Origin: Palsa-504 sp963739135
GTDB lineage: Bacteria > Actinomycetota > Actinomycetes > Streptosporangiales > Streptosporangiaceae
Assembly (NCBI GenBank): GCA_963739135.1
Contig: CAVTZG010000017.1
Coordinates: 1,069,354 to 1,133,353, forward strand
DNA length: 64,000 nt
Reading direction: 5' to 3'
Position numbers and translations under genes: made by a program. A model generated the notes under the pieces. The model was not told where the DNA came from and did no database searches. It saw only the letters and a list, made by a program, of their open reading frames with translations. Of this stretch, positions 8,078 to 17,064 are shown piece after piece (positions within the stretch are counted from its first letter, which is position 1; each line of letters begins with the position of its first letter).

Positions 8078-9033
8078 TGCACTACGGTATGCGCTACGGT
8101 CACACCCCGCTGGAGGGCCTGCCGGAACGGGTCACGATCTGCGAGGTCGGCCCGCGGGACGGGCTGCAGAACGAGTCCGCGGTGCTGCCGGTCGAGGTCA
8201 AGGCGGAGTTCATCGCCCGGCTGGTCGAGGCCGGCCATTCGGTCATCGAGACGACCAGCTTCGTGCACCCCAAGTGGGTGCCGCAGCTGGCCGACGCCGA
8301 GGCCCTGCTGGCCGCGATCACGCCCGCGCCGGGGGTGCGGTACCCGGTGCTGGTGCCGAACGAGCGGGGCCTGGACCGGGCGCTGGACCTGGGCGTGCGT
8401 GACATCGCGGTGTTCGGCAGCGCGACCGAGACGTTCGCCCAGCGCAACCTGAACCGGACCGTGGACGCCTCGCTGGAGATGTTCGCCCCGGTGGTGGCCC
8501 GGGCCCGGGAGGCGGGCCTGCCGGTCCGCGGCTACCTGTCGATGTGCTTCGGCGACCCGTGGGAGGGCGAGGTCCCGGTGGCCCGGGTCGTCGATATCGC
8601 CGCCCGGATGATGGCGCTCGGCTGTACCGAGCTGAGCCTGGGCGACACCATCGGCGTGGCCACGCCCGGCCGCGTGGTGGCGCTGCTGGACGCGCTGGCC
8701 GCCGCCGGGATCGGCGCCGGCCGGATCGCGGTGCACTTCCACGACACCTACGGCCAGGCCCTGGCCAACACCCTGGCCGCGCTGCGCCGCGGCGTCAGCA
8801 CCGTCGACGCCAGCGCCGGCGGGCTGGGCGGCTGCCCCTACGCGGGCAGCGCCACCGGCAACCTGGCCACCGAGGACCTGCTCTGGCAGCTCGAGGGACT
8901 GGGCATCGCCACCGGCGTGGACCTGGCCAAGATGGTCGAGACCAGCGTGTGGATGGCCAAGCAGCTCGGCCGGCCCAGCCCGTCCCGCACGGTCACCGCG
9001 CTGGCCGGCGCTACCGGGGGAGAACGGGCATGA
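8074..9033 (+). CDS. mvaB: Hydroxymethylglutaryl-CoA lyase
   Basis: A 319-aa TIM-barrel lyase that splits 3-hydroxy-3-methylglutaryl-CoA into acetoacetate and acetyl-CoA, the last step of leucine breakdown. The N-terminal signature ICEVGPRDGLQNE carries the metal-binding Asp, and the catalytic cysteine loop is GGLGGCPYAGSATGN. VHFHDTYGQALAN provides the other metal ligands. It overlaps the synthetase by 4 bp and the carboxylase beta gene by 4 bp. Acetoacetate or acetyl-CoA made here could feed the thiolase and PHA synthase encoded downstream. Confidence 0.94.
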   Translation: MMHYGMRYGHTPLEGLPERVTICEVGPRDGLQNESAVLPVEVKAEFIARLVEAGHSVIETTSFVHPKWVPQLADAEALLAAITPAPGVRYPVLVPNERGLDRALDLGVRDIAVFGSATETFAQRNLNRTVDASLEMFAPVVARAREAGLPVRGYLSMCFGDPWEGEVPVARVVDIAARMMALGCTELSLGDTIGVATPGRVVALLDALAAAGIGAGRIAVHFHDTYGQALANTLAALRRGVSTVDASAGGLGGCPYAGSATGNLATEDLLWQLEGLGIATGVDLAKMVETSVWMAKQLGRPSPSRTVTALAGATGGERA

Positions 9034-10580
9034 CGGTGACCGAGGCGGAGCGCCGGGCCTCGTCGCAGCAGGCCGGGTCGCACCGGGAGCTGGTCGCGGA
9101 CCTGAAGGCCAAGCTGGCGCGGGCGCGGCTGGGCGGGCCGCAACGGTCCCGGGCCCGGCACCTGGAGCGGGGCAAGCTGCTGCCGCGGGACCGGGTGGAC
9201 TCGCTGGTCGACCCGTCCTCGCCGTTCCTGGAGCTGTCGCCGCTGGCCGCGCACGGCCTGTACGGCGGCGAGGCACCGGGCGCCGGGATGATCACCGGGG
9301 TGGGCCGGATCTCCGGGCGCGAGTGCGTGATCGTGGCCAACGACGCCACGGTCAAGGGCGGCACCTACTACCCGATGACGGTCAAGAAGCACCTGCGCGC
9401 CCAGGAGGTGGCCCTGCACAACCGGCTGCCCTGCGTGTACCTGGTCGACTCGGGCGGCGCGTACCTGCCGGCCCAGGATGAGGTCTTCCCCGACCGCGAG
9501 CACTTCGGCCGCATCTTCTACAACCAGGCCACGATGTCCGGCCTGGGCATCCCGCAGATCGCCGCGGTCCTGGGCTCGTGCACCGCGGGCGGCGCCTACG
9601 TGCCCGCCATGAGCGACGAGGCGGTGATCGTCCGCAACCAGGGCACGATCTTTCTCGGCGGCCCGCCGCTGGTCAAGGCGGCCACCGGCGAGATCGTCAC
9701 GGCCGAGGAACTCGGCGGCGGCGAGCTGCACTCGCGGATCTCCGGCGTCACCGACCACCTGGCTAACGACGACGCGCACGCGCTGCGGATCGTCCGCGAC
9801 ATCGTCGCCACCCTCGGCCCGCGCGCCCCCCGGCCCTGGGAGGTCCTGCCCACCGAGGAGCCGCTGGCCGACCCGGACGAGCTATACGATGTCGTCCCCA
9901 CCGACTCCCGGATCCCCTACGACGTGCGCGAGGTGATTACCCGCATAGTCGACGGGTCGCGGCTGCACGAGTTCAAGGCGGAGTACGGCACCACGCTGGT
10001 CACCGGGTTCGCCCGTATCCACGGCCACCCGGTCGGCATCATAGCGAACAACGGGATCCTGTTCTCCGAGTCCGCGCTCAAGGGCACCCACTTCATCGAG
10101 CTGTGCGACCAGCGCGGCGTGCCACTGGTGTTCCTGCAGAACATCTCGGGGTTCATGGTCGGCCGGGAGTACGAGGCGGGCGGCATCGCCAAGAACGGCG
10201 CCAAGATGGTGACCGCGGTGGCCTCGACCCGGGTGCCGAAGCTGACCGTGATCATCGGCGGGTCGTTCGGCGCCGGGAACTACTCGATGTGCGGGCGGGC
10301 GTACTCACCCCGGTTCCTGTTCATGTGGCCGAACGCCCGGATCTCGGTGATGGGCGGCGAGCAGGCCGCCACGGTGCTGGGCACGGTCGGCTCCGGCGCC
10401 GACCCGGACGCGATCCGCGCCCAGTACGAGACCCAGGGCCACCCTTACTACTCCACGGCCCGGCTGTGGGACGACGGCGTGATCGACCCGAAGGACACCC
10501 GGACGGTCCTGGGGCTGGCGCTGTCCGCAGCGGCCAACGCCCCGCTGGGCGACCCGGCCTTCGGCGTCTTCCGGATGTGA
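9030..10580 (+). CDS. Acyl-CoA carboxylase beta subunit (methylcrotonyl-CoA carboxylase type)
   Basis: A 516-aa carboxyltransferase subunit starting at the ATG at 9030. Two crotonase-like halves are visible. The first has GSCTAGGAYVPAMSDEAV, forming one oxyanion hole, and the second has IGGSFGAGNYSMCGRAY. The sequence features KGGTYYPMTVKKHLRAQ and ISGFMVGREYEAGGIAKNGA are typical of 3-methylcrotonyl-CoA carboxylase rather than propionyl-CoA carboxylase. With the alpha subunit, HMG-CoA lyase and an acyl-CoA dehydrogenase it forms the liu-type leucine pathway. The 3-methylglutaconyl-CoA hydratase of the pathway is not in this window. Confidence 0.92.
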   Translation: MTVTEAERRASSQQAGSHRELVADLKAKLARARLGGPQRSRARHLERGKLLPRDRVDSLVDPSSPFLELSPLAAHGLYGGEAPGAGMITGVGRISGRECVIVANDATVKGGTYYPMTVKKHLRAQEVALHNRLPCVYLVDSGGAYLPAQDEVFPDREHFGRIFYNQATMSGLGIPQIAAVLGSCTAGGAYVPAMSDEAVIVRNQGTIFLGGPPLVKAATGEIVTAEELGGGELHSRISGVTDHLANDDAHALRIVRDIVATLGPRAPRPWEVLPTEEPLADPDELYDVVPTDSRIPYDVREVITRIVDGSRLHEFKAEYGTTLVTGFARIHGHPVGIIANNGILFSESALKGTHFIELCDQRGVPLVFLQNISGFMVGREYEAGGIAKNGAKMVTAVASTRVPKLTVIIGGSFGAGNYSMCGRAYSPRFLFMWPNARISVMGGEQAATVLGTVGSGADPDAIRAQYETQGHPYYSTARLWDDGVIDPKDTRTVLGLALSAAANAPLGDPAFGVFRM

Positions 10581-10588
10581 GGGTGAGC

Positions 10589-13003
10589 ATGTTCGGCACC
10601 GTGCTGGTGGCCAACCGCGGCGAGATCGCCTGCCGGGTGATCAGGACCCTGCGGCGGCTCGGCATCCGCTCCGTGGCCGTGTACACCGACCCGGACGCGG
10701 CCGCGCCGCACGTGGCGCTGGCTGACCTGGCCGTGCACCTGGGCCCGGCGCCGGCCTACCTGTCGGTGGATGCCGTGGTCGGCGCGGCCCGGCGGGCCGG
10801 CGCGCAGGCCGTCCATCCCGGCTACGGCTTCCTGTCGGAGAACACCGTGTTCGCCGCGGCGTGCGAGGCGGCCGGGATCGCGTTCGTCGGCCCGCCGTCG
10901 TCGGCCATCGAGGCGATGGGCGACAAGATCCGGGCCAAGCAGACCGTGGCCAAGGCGGGCGTGCCGGTGGTGCCCGGATCCGACGGGTCCGGGCTGGACG
11001 ACGAGGCGCTGGCGTTGGCTGCGGTGCAGATCGGCTACCCGGTGCTGCTCAAGCCGAGCGCCGGCGGCGGCGGCAAGGGCATGCGCGAGGTGCACCGGGC
11101 CGCCGACCTGGCCGACGCGATCGCCTCGGCCCGGCGCGAGGCCCGGGGCAGCTTCGGGGACGACACGCTGCTGGTCGAGCGGCTGGTGACCGACCCCCGG
11201 CACATCGAGATCCAGGTCCTGGCCGACGCCCACGGGAACGCCATCCACCTGGGCGAGCGCGAGTGCTCGCTGCAGCGGCGGCACCAGAAGATCATCGAGG
11301 AGGCGCCCTCGCCGCTGCTGAATGAAGCGCAGCGCGGCGCCATGGGCGCCGCCGCGGTCGAGACGGCCCGCGCGGTCGGCTACGTCGGGGCCGGGACGGT
11401 GGAGTTCATCGTGGGCGGCGACCGGCCGGAGGAGTTCTTCTTCATGGAGATGAACACCCGGCTCCAGGTGGAGCACCCGGTCACCGAGGAGATCTTCGGC
11501 CTGGACCTGGTCGAGCTGCAGCTGCGGGTGGCGGCCGGGGAGCGGGAGCCGTGGCCCGCCCAGCGCCGGGCCCGCGGTCACGCGGTCGAGGCCCGGATCT
11601 ACGCCGAGGACCCGGCGGCGGGCTTCCTGCCCACCGGCGGCCGCGTTTTGTCGCTGAGCTGGCCGGACGGGGCGCGGGTCGACGCCGGGATCGCCGCGGG
11701 CAGCGTGGTGGGCAGCGACTACGACCCGATGCTGGCCAAGGTGATCGCCTACGGGGCCGACCGGGCCGAGGCGCTGGCCCGGCTGGACGCCGCCCTGGGC
11801 GCCACGGTGGTGCTCGGGCTGGGCACGAACGTGGGATTCCTGCGGGCGCTGCTGGCCGATCCCGACGTGCGGGCCGGGCATCTGGACACCGGGCTGGTCG
11901 GGCGCCGGCTGTCTACTCTGACGGCGGCATGGCCGCCGCCCGACGTGCTGCCGGCCGCGGCGGTGCTGGCGCTGGCCGCGCTGGAGCCGGCCGGGGCGGT
12001 GGTTGACCCGTTCGACGTGCCGGGCGGCTGGCGGGTCGGCGAGCCGGCCTGGACGGCCTGGCGGATGACGGTGGACGGCAGCAGTGTCACTAGCACAGGG
12101 CCGGTCGAGGTCCGGGCCCGCGGGCGCGCCGCCGACGCGGTCGTGTCGGTGGGCGGGGCGGAGCCGGTGCGGGCGCGGGTCGCGGCGCGCCTTGGTGAAT
12201 CGCGGCTGGCGGGATCCGGGGCCGGGGCCGGCGGCCCGTGGTTGCCGGTACCGGTGACCGTGGACGGGGTGACCCGCGGGTATGCCGTCGCGCTGGACGG
12301 GGACACGCTGTGGCTGGGCCGCGACGGCCAGGCCTGGGCGGTCCGCGAGCAGGCCCCGCTGGAGGCGGCCGCCGCGCAGGCGGCCGGGTCGGGCGGGCCG
12401 GTGGTCTCGCCCATGCCGGGCACGGTGACGCTGGTCGAGGTGGCCGACGGCCAGGCCGTCACCGCCGGCCAGCGCCTGGTCGTGGTCGAGGCGATGAAGA
12501 TGGAGCACGTCCTGACCGCCCCGGTGGACGGCACCGTGCGCGACCTGCGCGCCAAGCCCGGCGCCACCGTGGCCAAGGATGCCGTGCTGCTGGTGGTCGA
12601 ACCCGCTGAACTACAGGAGCAGGAGTTATGGACCTCACGCTGTCCGAGGAGCACGAGGCGCTGCGCGCCTCGGTCGAGGACTTCGCCCGCAAACAGGTCG
12701 CCCCGGTCATCGGCGAGCTCTACGAGCGCGGCGAGTTCCCCTACGAGATCGTGGCCAAGATGGGCGCGATGGGCCTGTTCGGCCTGCCGATCGCCGAGGA
12801 GTACGGCGGCATGGGCGGGGACTACTTCGCCCTGTGCCTGGCCCTGGAGGAGCTGGCCCGGGTCGACTCCTCGGTGGCCATCACGCTGGAGGCCGGGGTC
12901 TCGCTCGGGGCCATGCCGATCTACCGGTTCGGCACCGAGGAGCAGAAGCAGCGGTGGCTGCCGGCCCTGGCGGCGGGCGAGAAACTGGGCGCGTTCGGCC
13001 TGA
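10589..13003 (+). CDS. Acyl-CoA carboxylase alpha subunit (biotin carboxylase + BCCP) with read-through tail
   Basis: The biotin-dependent subunit that carboxylates biotin with bicarbonate and ATP. The ATG at 10589 is preceded by GAGGG; a GTG at 10583 is the alternative. The N-terminus FGTVLVANRGEIACRVIRT, the ATP-grasp Gly-rich loop PSAGGGGKGM and MNTRLQVEHPVTE mark biotin carboxylase (about 1-450). The C-terminal biotinyl domain has EAMKMEH with Lys637. The normal end should fall near 12610, but no stop is in frame there. The frame stays open to 13003, reading 376 bp of the next gene in the wrong frame. One extra base near 12605 would place TGA right after VEPA. The loss of the stop is a mutation or a sequencing error. 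Confidence 0.85.
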   Translation: MFGTVLVANRGEIACRVIRTLRRLGIRSVAVYTDPDAAAPHVALADLAVHLGPAPAYLSVDAVVGAARRAGAQAVHPGYGFLSENTVFAAACEAAGIAFVGPPSSAIEAMGDKIRAKQTVAKAGVPVVPGSDGSGLDDEALALAAVQIGYPVLLKPSAGGGGKGMREVHRAADLADAIASARREARGSFGDDTLLVERLVTDPRHIEIQVLADAHGNAIHLGERECSLQRRHQKIIEEAPSPLLNEAQRGAMGAAAVETARAVGYVGAGTVEFIVGGDRPEEFFFMEMNTRLQVEHPVTEEIFGLDLVELQLRVAAGEREPWPAQRRARGHAVEARIYAEDPAAGFLPTGGRVLSLSWPDGARVDAGIAAGSVVGSDYDPMLAKVIAYGADRAEALARLDAALGATVVLGLGTNVGFLRALLADPDVRAGHLDTGLVGRRLSTLTAAWPPPDVLPAAAVLALAALEPAGAVVDPFDVPGGWRVGEPAWTAWRMTVDGSSVTSTGPVEVRARGRAADAVVSVGGAEPVRARVAARLGESRLAGSGAGAGGPWLPVPVTVDGVTRGYAVALDGDTLWLGRDGQAWAVREQAPLEAAAAQAAGSGGPVVSPMPGTVTLVEVADGQAVTAGQRLVVVEAMKMEHVLTAPVDGTVRDLRAKPGATVAKDAVLLVVEPAELQEQELWTSRCPRSTRRCAPRSRTSPANRSPRSSASSTSAASSPTRSWPRWARWACSACRSPRSTAAWAGTTSPCAWPWRSWPGSTPRWPSRWRPGSRSGPCRSTGSAPRSRSSGGCRPWRRARNWARSA

Positions 13004-13761
13004 CCGAGCCGGGCGGCGGCTCGGACGCCGGCGCCACCCGCACCACGGCCACCCTGGACAGCGAGGAGTGGGTGATCAACGGGTCCAAGGCGTTCATCAC
13101 CAACTCAGGCACCGACATCACCGCGCTGGTCACCGTGACCGCGCTGACCGGCGAGCGGCAGATCTCCTCGATCATCGTCCCGGCGGGCACGCCCGGCTTG
13201 CGCGTCGCGCCGAAGTACTCCAAGGTCGGCTGGTGCGCCTCCGACACCCGCGAGCTGTTCTTCCACGACGTGCGGGTGCCCGCGGAGAACCTGGTCGGCG
13301 AGCCCGGCCGCGGCTACGCGCAGTTCCTGTCCATCCTGGACGAGGGCCGCGTCGCCATCGCCGCGCTGGCCACCGGGCTGGCCCAGGGCTGCGTGGACGA
13401 GTCGCTGCGGTATGCCCGCGAGCGGCACGCGTTCGGCCATCCGATCGGGCACTACCAGGGCATCCAGTTCACGATCGCGGACATGGAGGCGCGGGCGCAC
13501 ACGGCGCGGCTGGCCTACTACGTGGCCGCGGCGAAGATGCTGCGCGGCGAGCCGTTCAAGAAGGAGGCGGCCATCGCCAAGCTGGTCTCGTCCAACGCGG
13601 CCATGGACAACGCGCGGGCGGCCACGCAGGTCTTCGGCGGGTACGGGTTCATGAACGACTACGCGGTGGGGCGGTTCTACCGGGACGCGAAGATCCTGGA
13701 GATCGGCGAGGGCACCAGCGAGGTGCAGCGCATGCTCATCGCGCGCCAGCTGGGGCTGTAG
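12628..13761 (+). CDS. Acyl-CoA dehydrogenase (isovaleryl-CoA dehydrogenase-like)
   Basis: A 377-aa FAD flavoprotein that introduces the 2,3 double bond into a short branched acyl-CoA. It starts MDLTLSEEHEALRASV at an ATG preceded by CAGGAGCAGGAGTT. The FAD/substrate motif FGLTEPGGGSDAG and the C-terminal YRDAKILEIGEGTSEVQRM are present. Its place at the end of the synthetase/HMG-CoA lyase/carboxylase operon suggests isovaleryl-CoA as substrate. Electrons would pass to ETF, and an ETF set is encoded at 24-26.5 kb. The start lies inside the read-through tail of the carboxylase alpha frame. Confidence 0.92.
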   Translation: MDLTLSEEHEALRASVEDFARKQVAPVIGELYERGEFPYEIVAKMGAMGLFGLPIAEEYGGMGGDYFALCLALEELARVDSSVAITLEAGVSLGAMPIYRFGTEEQKQRWLPALAAGEKLGAFGLTEPGGGSDAGATRTTATLDSEEWVINGSKAFITNSGTDITALVTVTALTGERQISSIIVPAGTPGLRVAPKYSKVGWCASDTRELFFHDVRVPAENLVGEPGRGYAQFLSILDEGRVAIAALATGLAQGCVDESLRYARERHAFGHPIGHYQGIQFTIADMEARAHTARLAYYVAAAKMLRGEPFKKEAAIAKLVSSNAAMDNARAATQVFGGYGFMNDYAVGRFYRDAKILEIGEGTSEVQRMLIARQLGL

Positions 13762-13835
13762 ACCCGGGAAAGTTCCGCACGGACTGCTGGCTCTTTTCCT
13801 TCGGGGGAAGCTACGATCCGGTTTTGGGAGAGAAG

Positions 13836-16448
13836 ATGGCCAGCAGGCGGCGTCGGCTTGACCCGGTGGGGCCGTTTGGGAACCCGGACGGGTCACGCGC
13901 CGACATCGAGGATCTGATCAGCGAGTTCGTCGACTTCGGCGGCAATCCGGCCTATGGCCACCTCGCGACCCGTGCCAACGACTCCATGGTCCGGGTCATC
14001 GTCGGCAAGCTCGGCGCGGGCAAGACGGTCTACCTGCGGCGTCTTCAGGATTTCCAGGCCCATCAGGACTCGGTCTACGCCGCTGTGACGCAGCAGGACC
14101 TGCCGAAGACCGAGGTCGTGGTCAAGGCCTGCCAGTGGTTCTCGGACCAGGTCCTGGTCGAGAAGTGGATGCAGATCTGGGACCGCGCGATCATCCGGGC
14201 GCTGGTCTCGCACCTGCTGCGCCGTCCCGAGCTGCGCCAGCAGGTGCTGGATGAGCAGGCCGAGGAGATAGAGCACTCGTATGCGCGGCTGCTGGATGAC
14301 TTCCGGCGGCCCCGGTCGATCTACAGCCAGGTGCGCGACATCATCAATCAGCGGCAGACGGCGCATCAGCTGTCTACCTACCTGGATGATCCGCTCTGGG
14401 ACGACCTGGAGGACCTGCTGGGCGAGGTGATCTGCCGGTGCAAGCCGATCTATTTCTACCTGGACGCGGTGGACGAGGAGTTCAGCCACGCCCCGATGTA
14501 CTGGCTGAAGTGCCAGGAGGGGTTGTTCTACCAGGTCATGCGGCTGCTCCGCGACCCCAGGCTGGGCGGCCGGCTGCATGTCGTGGTCTGCATCCGCGAC
14601 ATTGTCATGTCGTCGGTGTACCGGTCAGAACACGCGCCGCGGTACTACAACGAACCGCACATACGCGTCCTGAACTGGGACCGTGGCTCGCTGCTTTACC
14701 TGCTCGGGCAGAAGCTGCGGCGGCTGCCGCCGTCACTGCTGATGCGGCGCGCCACCGACGGCGCCCCCACGATCGGCGACTGGCTCGGGGTCGACGGCCG
14801 CTGGCCGGGACCCGATGGCGACGGGCCGATCGAGGACCACCTGCTCAGCCACACCAGGCTGATCCCGCGCGACATCATCTCGCTCGGCAATGAGCTGAGC
14901 GAGGAGGTCCTGCGGACCAAGCAGGCCGGTCACGAGGGCCTGCCGACGGCGGCTTTGACGGGGGTGGTTCAGCGCTGCGCCAAGCGGTTCGGCGACTCCC
15001 AGCTCGCGCAGTGCGCCAACCAGGTCTCCTCGGACCTGATGCCGGCCGGCGCCGCCCTGCACGACTATTCCGAATTGTTCACCAGCACCCAGGCCTATAT
15101 CAGCGGCGTGCAGGAGGACATCCGCTCCTTCGTCCGGATGATCGGCGCCGACCGGTTCTCGCGCGGGGATCTCGTGGCCCTGCAGGAAGTGGCGGACCTG
15201 CACTTCGAGAAGGCGACGGACCTGTCCTCCGTGCTGTGGCAGAACGGCCTGCTCGGATACGTGGACGAGGCCGGGCGGCGCCGCTTCTATTCCATGGGTG
15301 ACGTCGAGCAGTTTCATTTCCCGCCGGAAGTCGCCACCTACGTGCTGCACCCGTGCCTGGTGCACGCCGTAGGGGGCATCCAGCATGTGACTGAGGATGC
15401 CGAACGAGCCAGAGATGCGCGCGGCACCAGGCCGCTTCCGTCTGTCGATATCCCGGGCGATCTCCCGGGCGATCTCCCGGGCGATCTTCTCGTTGCGCCG
15501 TCCTCAGGCGGCAGCCAGGTACTGCCGGAACCTGACCCGGCCGAGGTGCGATCTTCGGGTGGGGCCAAGGCTGCTGACTACGCTGTCGGCGACGTCCTCG
15601 ATGGCCGGTTCGAGATCCTCCAGCTACTCGGGCAGGGCGGCTTTTCGAAGGTCTACCGGGTGCGCGACGACGTCGAGGGTGCGGAACGAGCCCTCAAGCT
15701 CTTCGAGAGCGCCGCCGGGGATGAGGCGGTACGCCGCGAGATCGGCGCCCTGCGGAAAATCGATCATCCCAACGTGGTGAAGGTCTTCTGGGCCGGCAAG
15801 ACCAACGCCGGCGACTGGTATCTCATCACCGAGTTCATCGACGGGGAATCACTGGATGAGTTCGTCTCCGGAAAGCGGCGCCTTCGCGACCGGGAGGCAG
15901 TAGACGTTGCCCTCGACCTGCTAGCCGCGCTCGTCGCCTTTCATCCTGACGCGGCCCGCCTCCAGCAGCTGGAGGCGGAACGCCGCGACGGCGACCTGCC
16001 GGAAGCCGAGGCGCGCGAGTGGCGGGAACTGAAGGACAAGGGCCTGGTCCACCGCGACATCAAGCCGCTCAACGTGATGCTCACCCGCACCGGCGCCAAG
16101 CTGCTTGACTTCAACATCGCCTCCCGGGTCGGCGACCCCGTGCACACGCAGTCGGGCACACCGCCCTATCAGCCACCCGACGCCAGCCTGGATCACTGGG
16201 ACGTCTCCGTCGACCTGTTCGCCGTGGGTGTTCTGCTCTACCGGCTCCTGTGCGACGGCCACCACCCGTTCCCGCATGCCAGGCCCGTGGCCGGCGGACC
16301 GGTGACCGACCCCAGAGCGATCCGCTCAGACCTCAACCCTGACCTGGCCGGGTTTCTCCTCAAGGCATGCGCGCCGGTCCGCGCTGACCGCTTCGCCACC
16401 GCCGCCGACATGCGGCTCGCCCTGCGTAATATCCGCGCTGACCTTTGA
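13836..16448 (+). CDS. P-loop ATPase fused to C-terminal Ser/Thr protein kinase
   Basis: An 870-aa two-part protein starting at the ATG at 13836. The N-terminal half is a P-loop NTPase with Walker A GKLGAGKT (residues 57-64) and Walker B YFYLDAVDEE (about 206-215). Next come a sensor-like strand (VVVCIRDIV) and a winged-helix-like segment around 440-500. The N-terminal part resembles Sll1717-type P-loop ATPases, by eye only. A linker with three DLPG-type repeats leads to an eukaryotic-like kinase domain (about 592-870). This has the Gly loop GQGGFSKVY, Lys621, HRD at 739-741, and DFN (758-760) in place of DFG. There is no transmembrane segment, so it is cytosolic. It stands alone, with a hairpin repeat after its end. 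STAND- and kinase-containing proteins of this sort often act in stress or phage defence, but no function can be assigned. Confidence 0.85.
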   Translation: MASRRRRLDPVGPFGNPDGSRADIEDLISEFVDFGGNPAYGHLATRANDSMVRVIVGKLGAGKTVYLRRLQDFQAHQDSVYAAVTQQDLPKTEVVVKACQWFSDQVLVEKWMQIWDRAIIRALVSHLLRRPELRQQVLDEQAEEIEHSYARLLDDFRRPRSIYSQVRDIINQRQTAHQLSTYLDDPLWDDLEDLLGEVICRCKPIYFYLDAVDEEFSHAPMYWLKCQEGLFYQVMRLLRDPRLGGRLHVVVCIRDIVMSSVYRSEHAPRYYNEPHIRVLNWDRGSLLYLLGQKLRRLPPSLLMRRATDGAPTIGDWLGVDGRWPGPDGDGPIEDHLLSHTRLIPRDIISLGNELSEEVLRTKQAGHEGLPTAALTGVVQRCAKRFGDSQLAQCANQVSSDLMPAGAALHDYSELFTSTQAYISGVQEDIRSFVRMIGADRFSRGDLVALQEVADLHFEKATDLSSVLWQNGLLGYVDEAGRRRFYSMGDVEQFHFPPEVATYVLHPCLVHAVGGIQHVTEDAERARDARGTRPLPSVDIPGDLPGDLPGDLLVAPSSGGSQVLPEPDPAEVRSSGGAKAADYAVGDVLDGRFEILQLLGQGGFSKVYRVRDDVEGAERALKLFESAAGDEAVRREIGALRKIDHPNVVKVFWAGKTNAGDWYLITEFIDGESLDEFVSGKRRLRDREAVDVALDLLAALVAFHPDAARLQQLEAERRDGDLPEAEAREWRELKDKGLVHRDIKPLNVMLTRTGAKLLDFNIASRVGDPVHTQSGTPPYQPPDASLDHWDVSVDLFAVGVLLYRLLCDGHHPFPHARPVAGGPVTDPRAIRSDLNPDLAGFLLKACAPVRADRFATAADMRLALRNIRADL
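15447..15482 (+). repeat. Three 12-bp repeats in the ATPase-kinase linker
   Basis: GATCTCCCGGGC is repeated three times (first copy GATATCCCGGGC), encoding Asp-Leu/Ile-Pro-Gly units in the flexible linker before the kinase domain. The linker length is likely to vary between strains. Confidence 0.8.
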
Positions 16449-16765
16449 CCAGCCGGGCCGCCCGGTCGTGCGCGCTGGCCCCACAAGGGCCGGGCCGGGA
16501 AGTCGGCTGACCGGCCCGCGCTGCGTCCGGGGGGGTGAACGCCGCGCGGGCCGGGTCCGTCGGGAGCGCCACGGGGCGCGAACCCACCGGACACCGACCG
16601 GTACGCCAAGCGTAACGGTGGATAATCTCGCGGGGACTGCGAGCGGGCCCGCCGAGGCCGCCGGCTGGTTCGTCAACCGCGCGCTAAGCCTAGCGTCGCA
16701 CTGACCGTATCGTCCAGGTCTGCGCCCTGGCCGGCCCTGGGGCGCTGGCACTGGCCGGCTGCGGG

Positions 16766-16814
16766 CACCACGGCCCGTTCGGCCAAAGATTGAATTAATG
16801 CCGAACGGGCCGTG
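16766..16814. terminator. Strong hairpin, second copy of the CACCACGGCCCGTTCGG family
   Basis: CACGGCCCGTTCGGC (16769-16783) pairs perfectly with GCCGAACGGGCCGTG (16800-16814), a 15-bp stem around an A/T-rich loop. It lies 320 bp after the ATPase-kinase gene and before the acyl-CoA synthetase promoter region. The remainder of 16449-17064 shows no convincing gene. Confidence 0.6.
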
Positions 16815-16871
16815 CTGTGACGGTCCGGTCAATCCCGGCGCCTGAGCGGAGCATGAGGGCCCCGGGCCGAC

Positions 16872-16885
16872 GGGACCTTTGGCCC
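16872..16885. promoter_or_regulatory. DosR/DevR-type box upstream of acyl-CoA synthetase
   Basis: GGGACCTTTGGCCC matches the dormancy-box pattern GGGAC-N4-GKCCC at both half-sites, with one T-to-G difference in the right arm. It lies about 180 bp upstream of the start at 17065. A partner box 21-23 bp away is weak at best. Binding by a DosR-type regulator is inferred from sequence alone. Confidence 0.5.
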
Positions 16886-17064
16886 TTCCGGGGGAAACCG
16901 CCCTGAGATCAAGTGAATCAAAAGGCCGGGCAATACCACCCCGGCCGGTCCGCCGCGGATCGCGCCGGACGGTGTTCTGCGTCTGGTAGAACCCATCCGG
17001 TCATTACACGCCGCGCATAGCCGGCCCGGCGACCGGTCACGAGTGACTTGCCAGGGAGGCCACT

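Noticed and set aside
10448..12508. A 686-codon minus-strand frame
   Set aside because: It is antisense to the biotin carboxylase gene with biased composition. No start or ribosome-binding site supports it.
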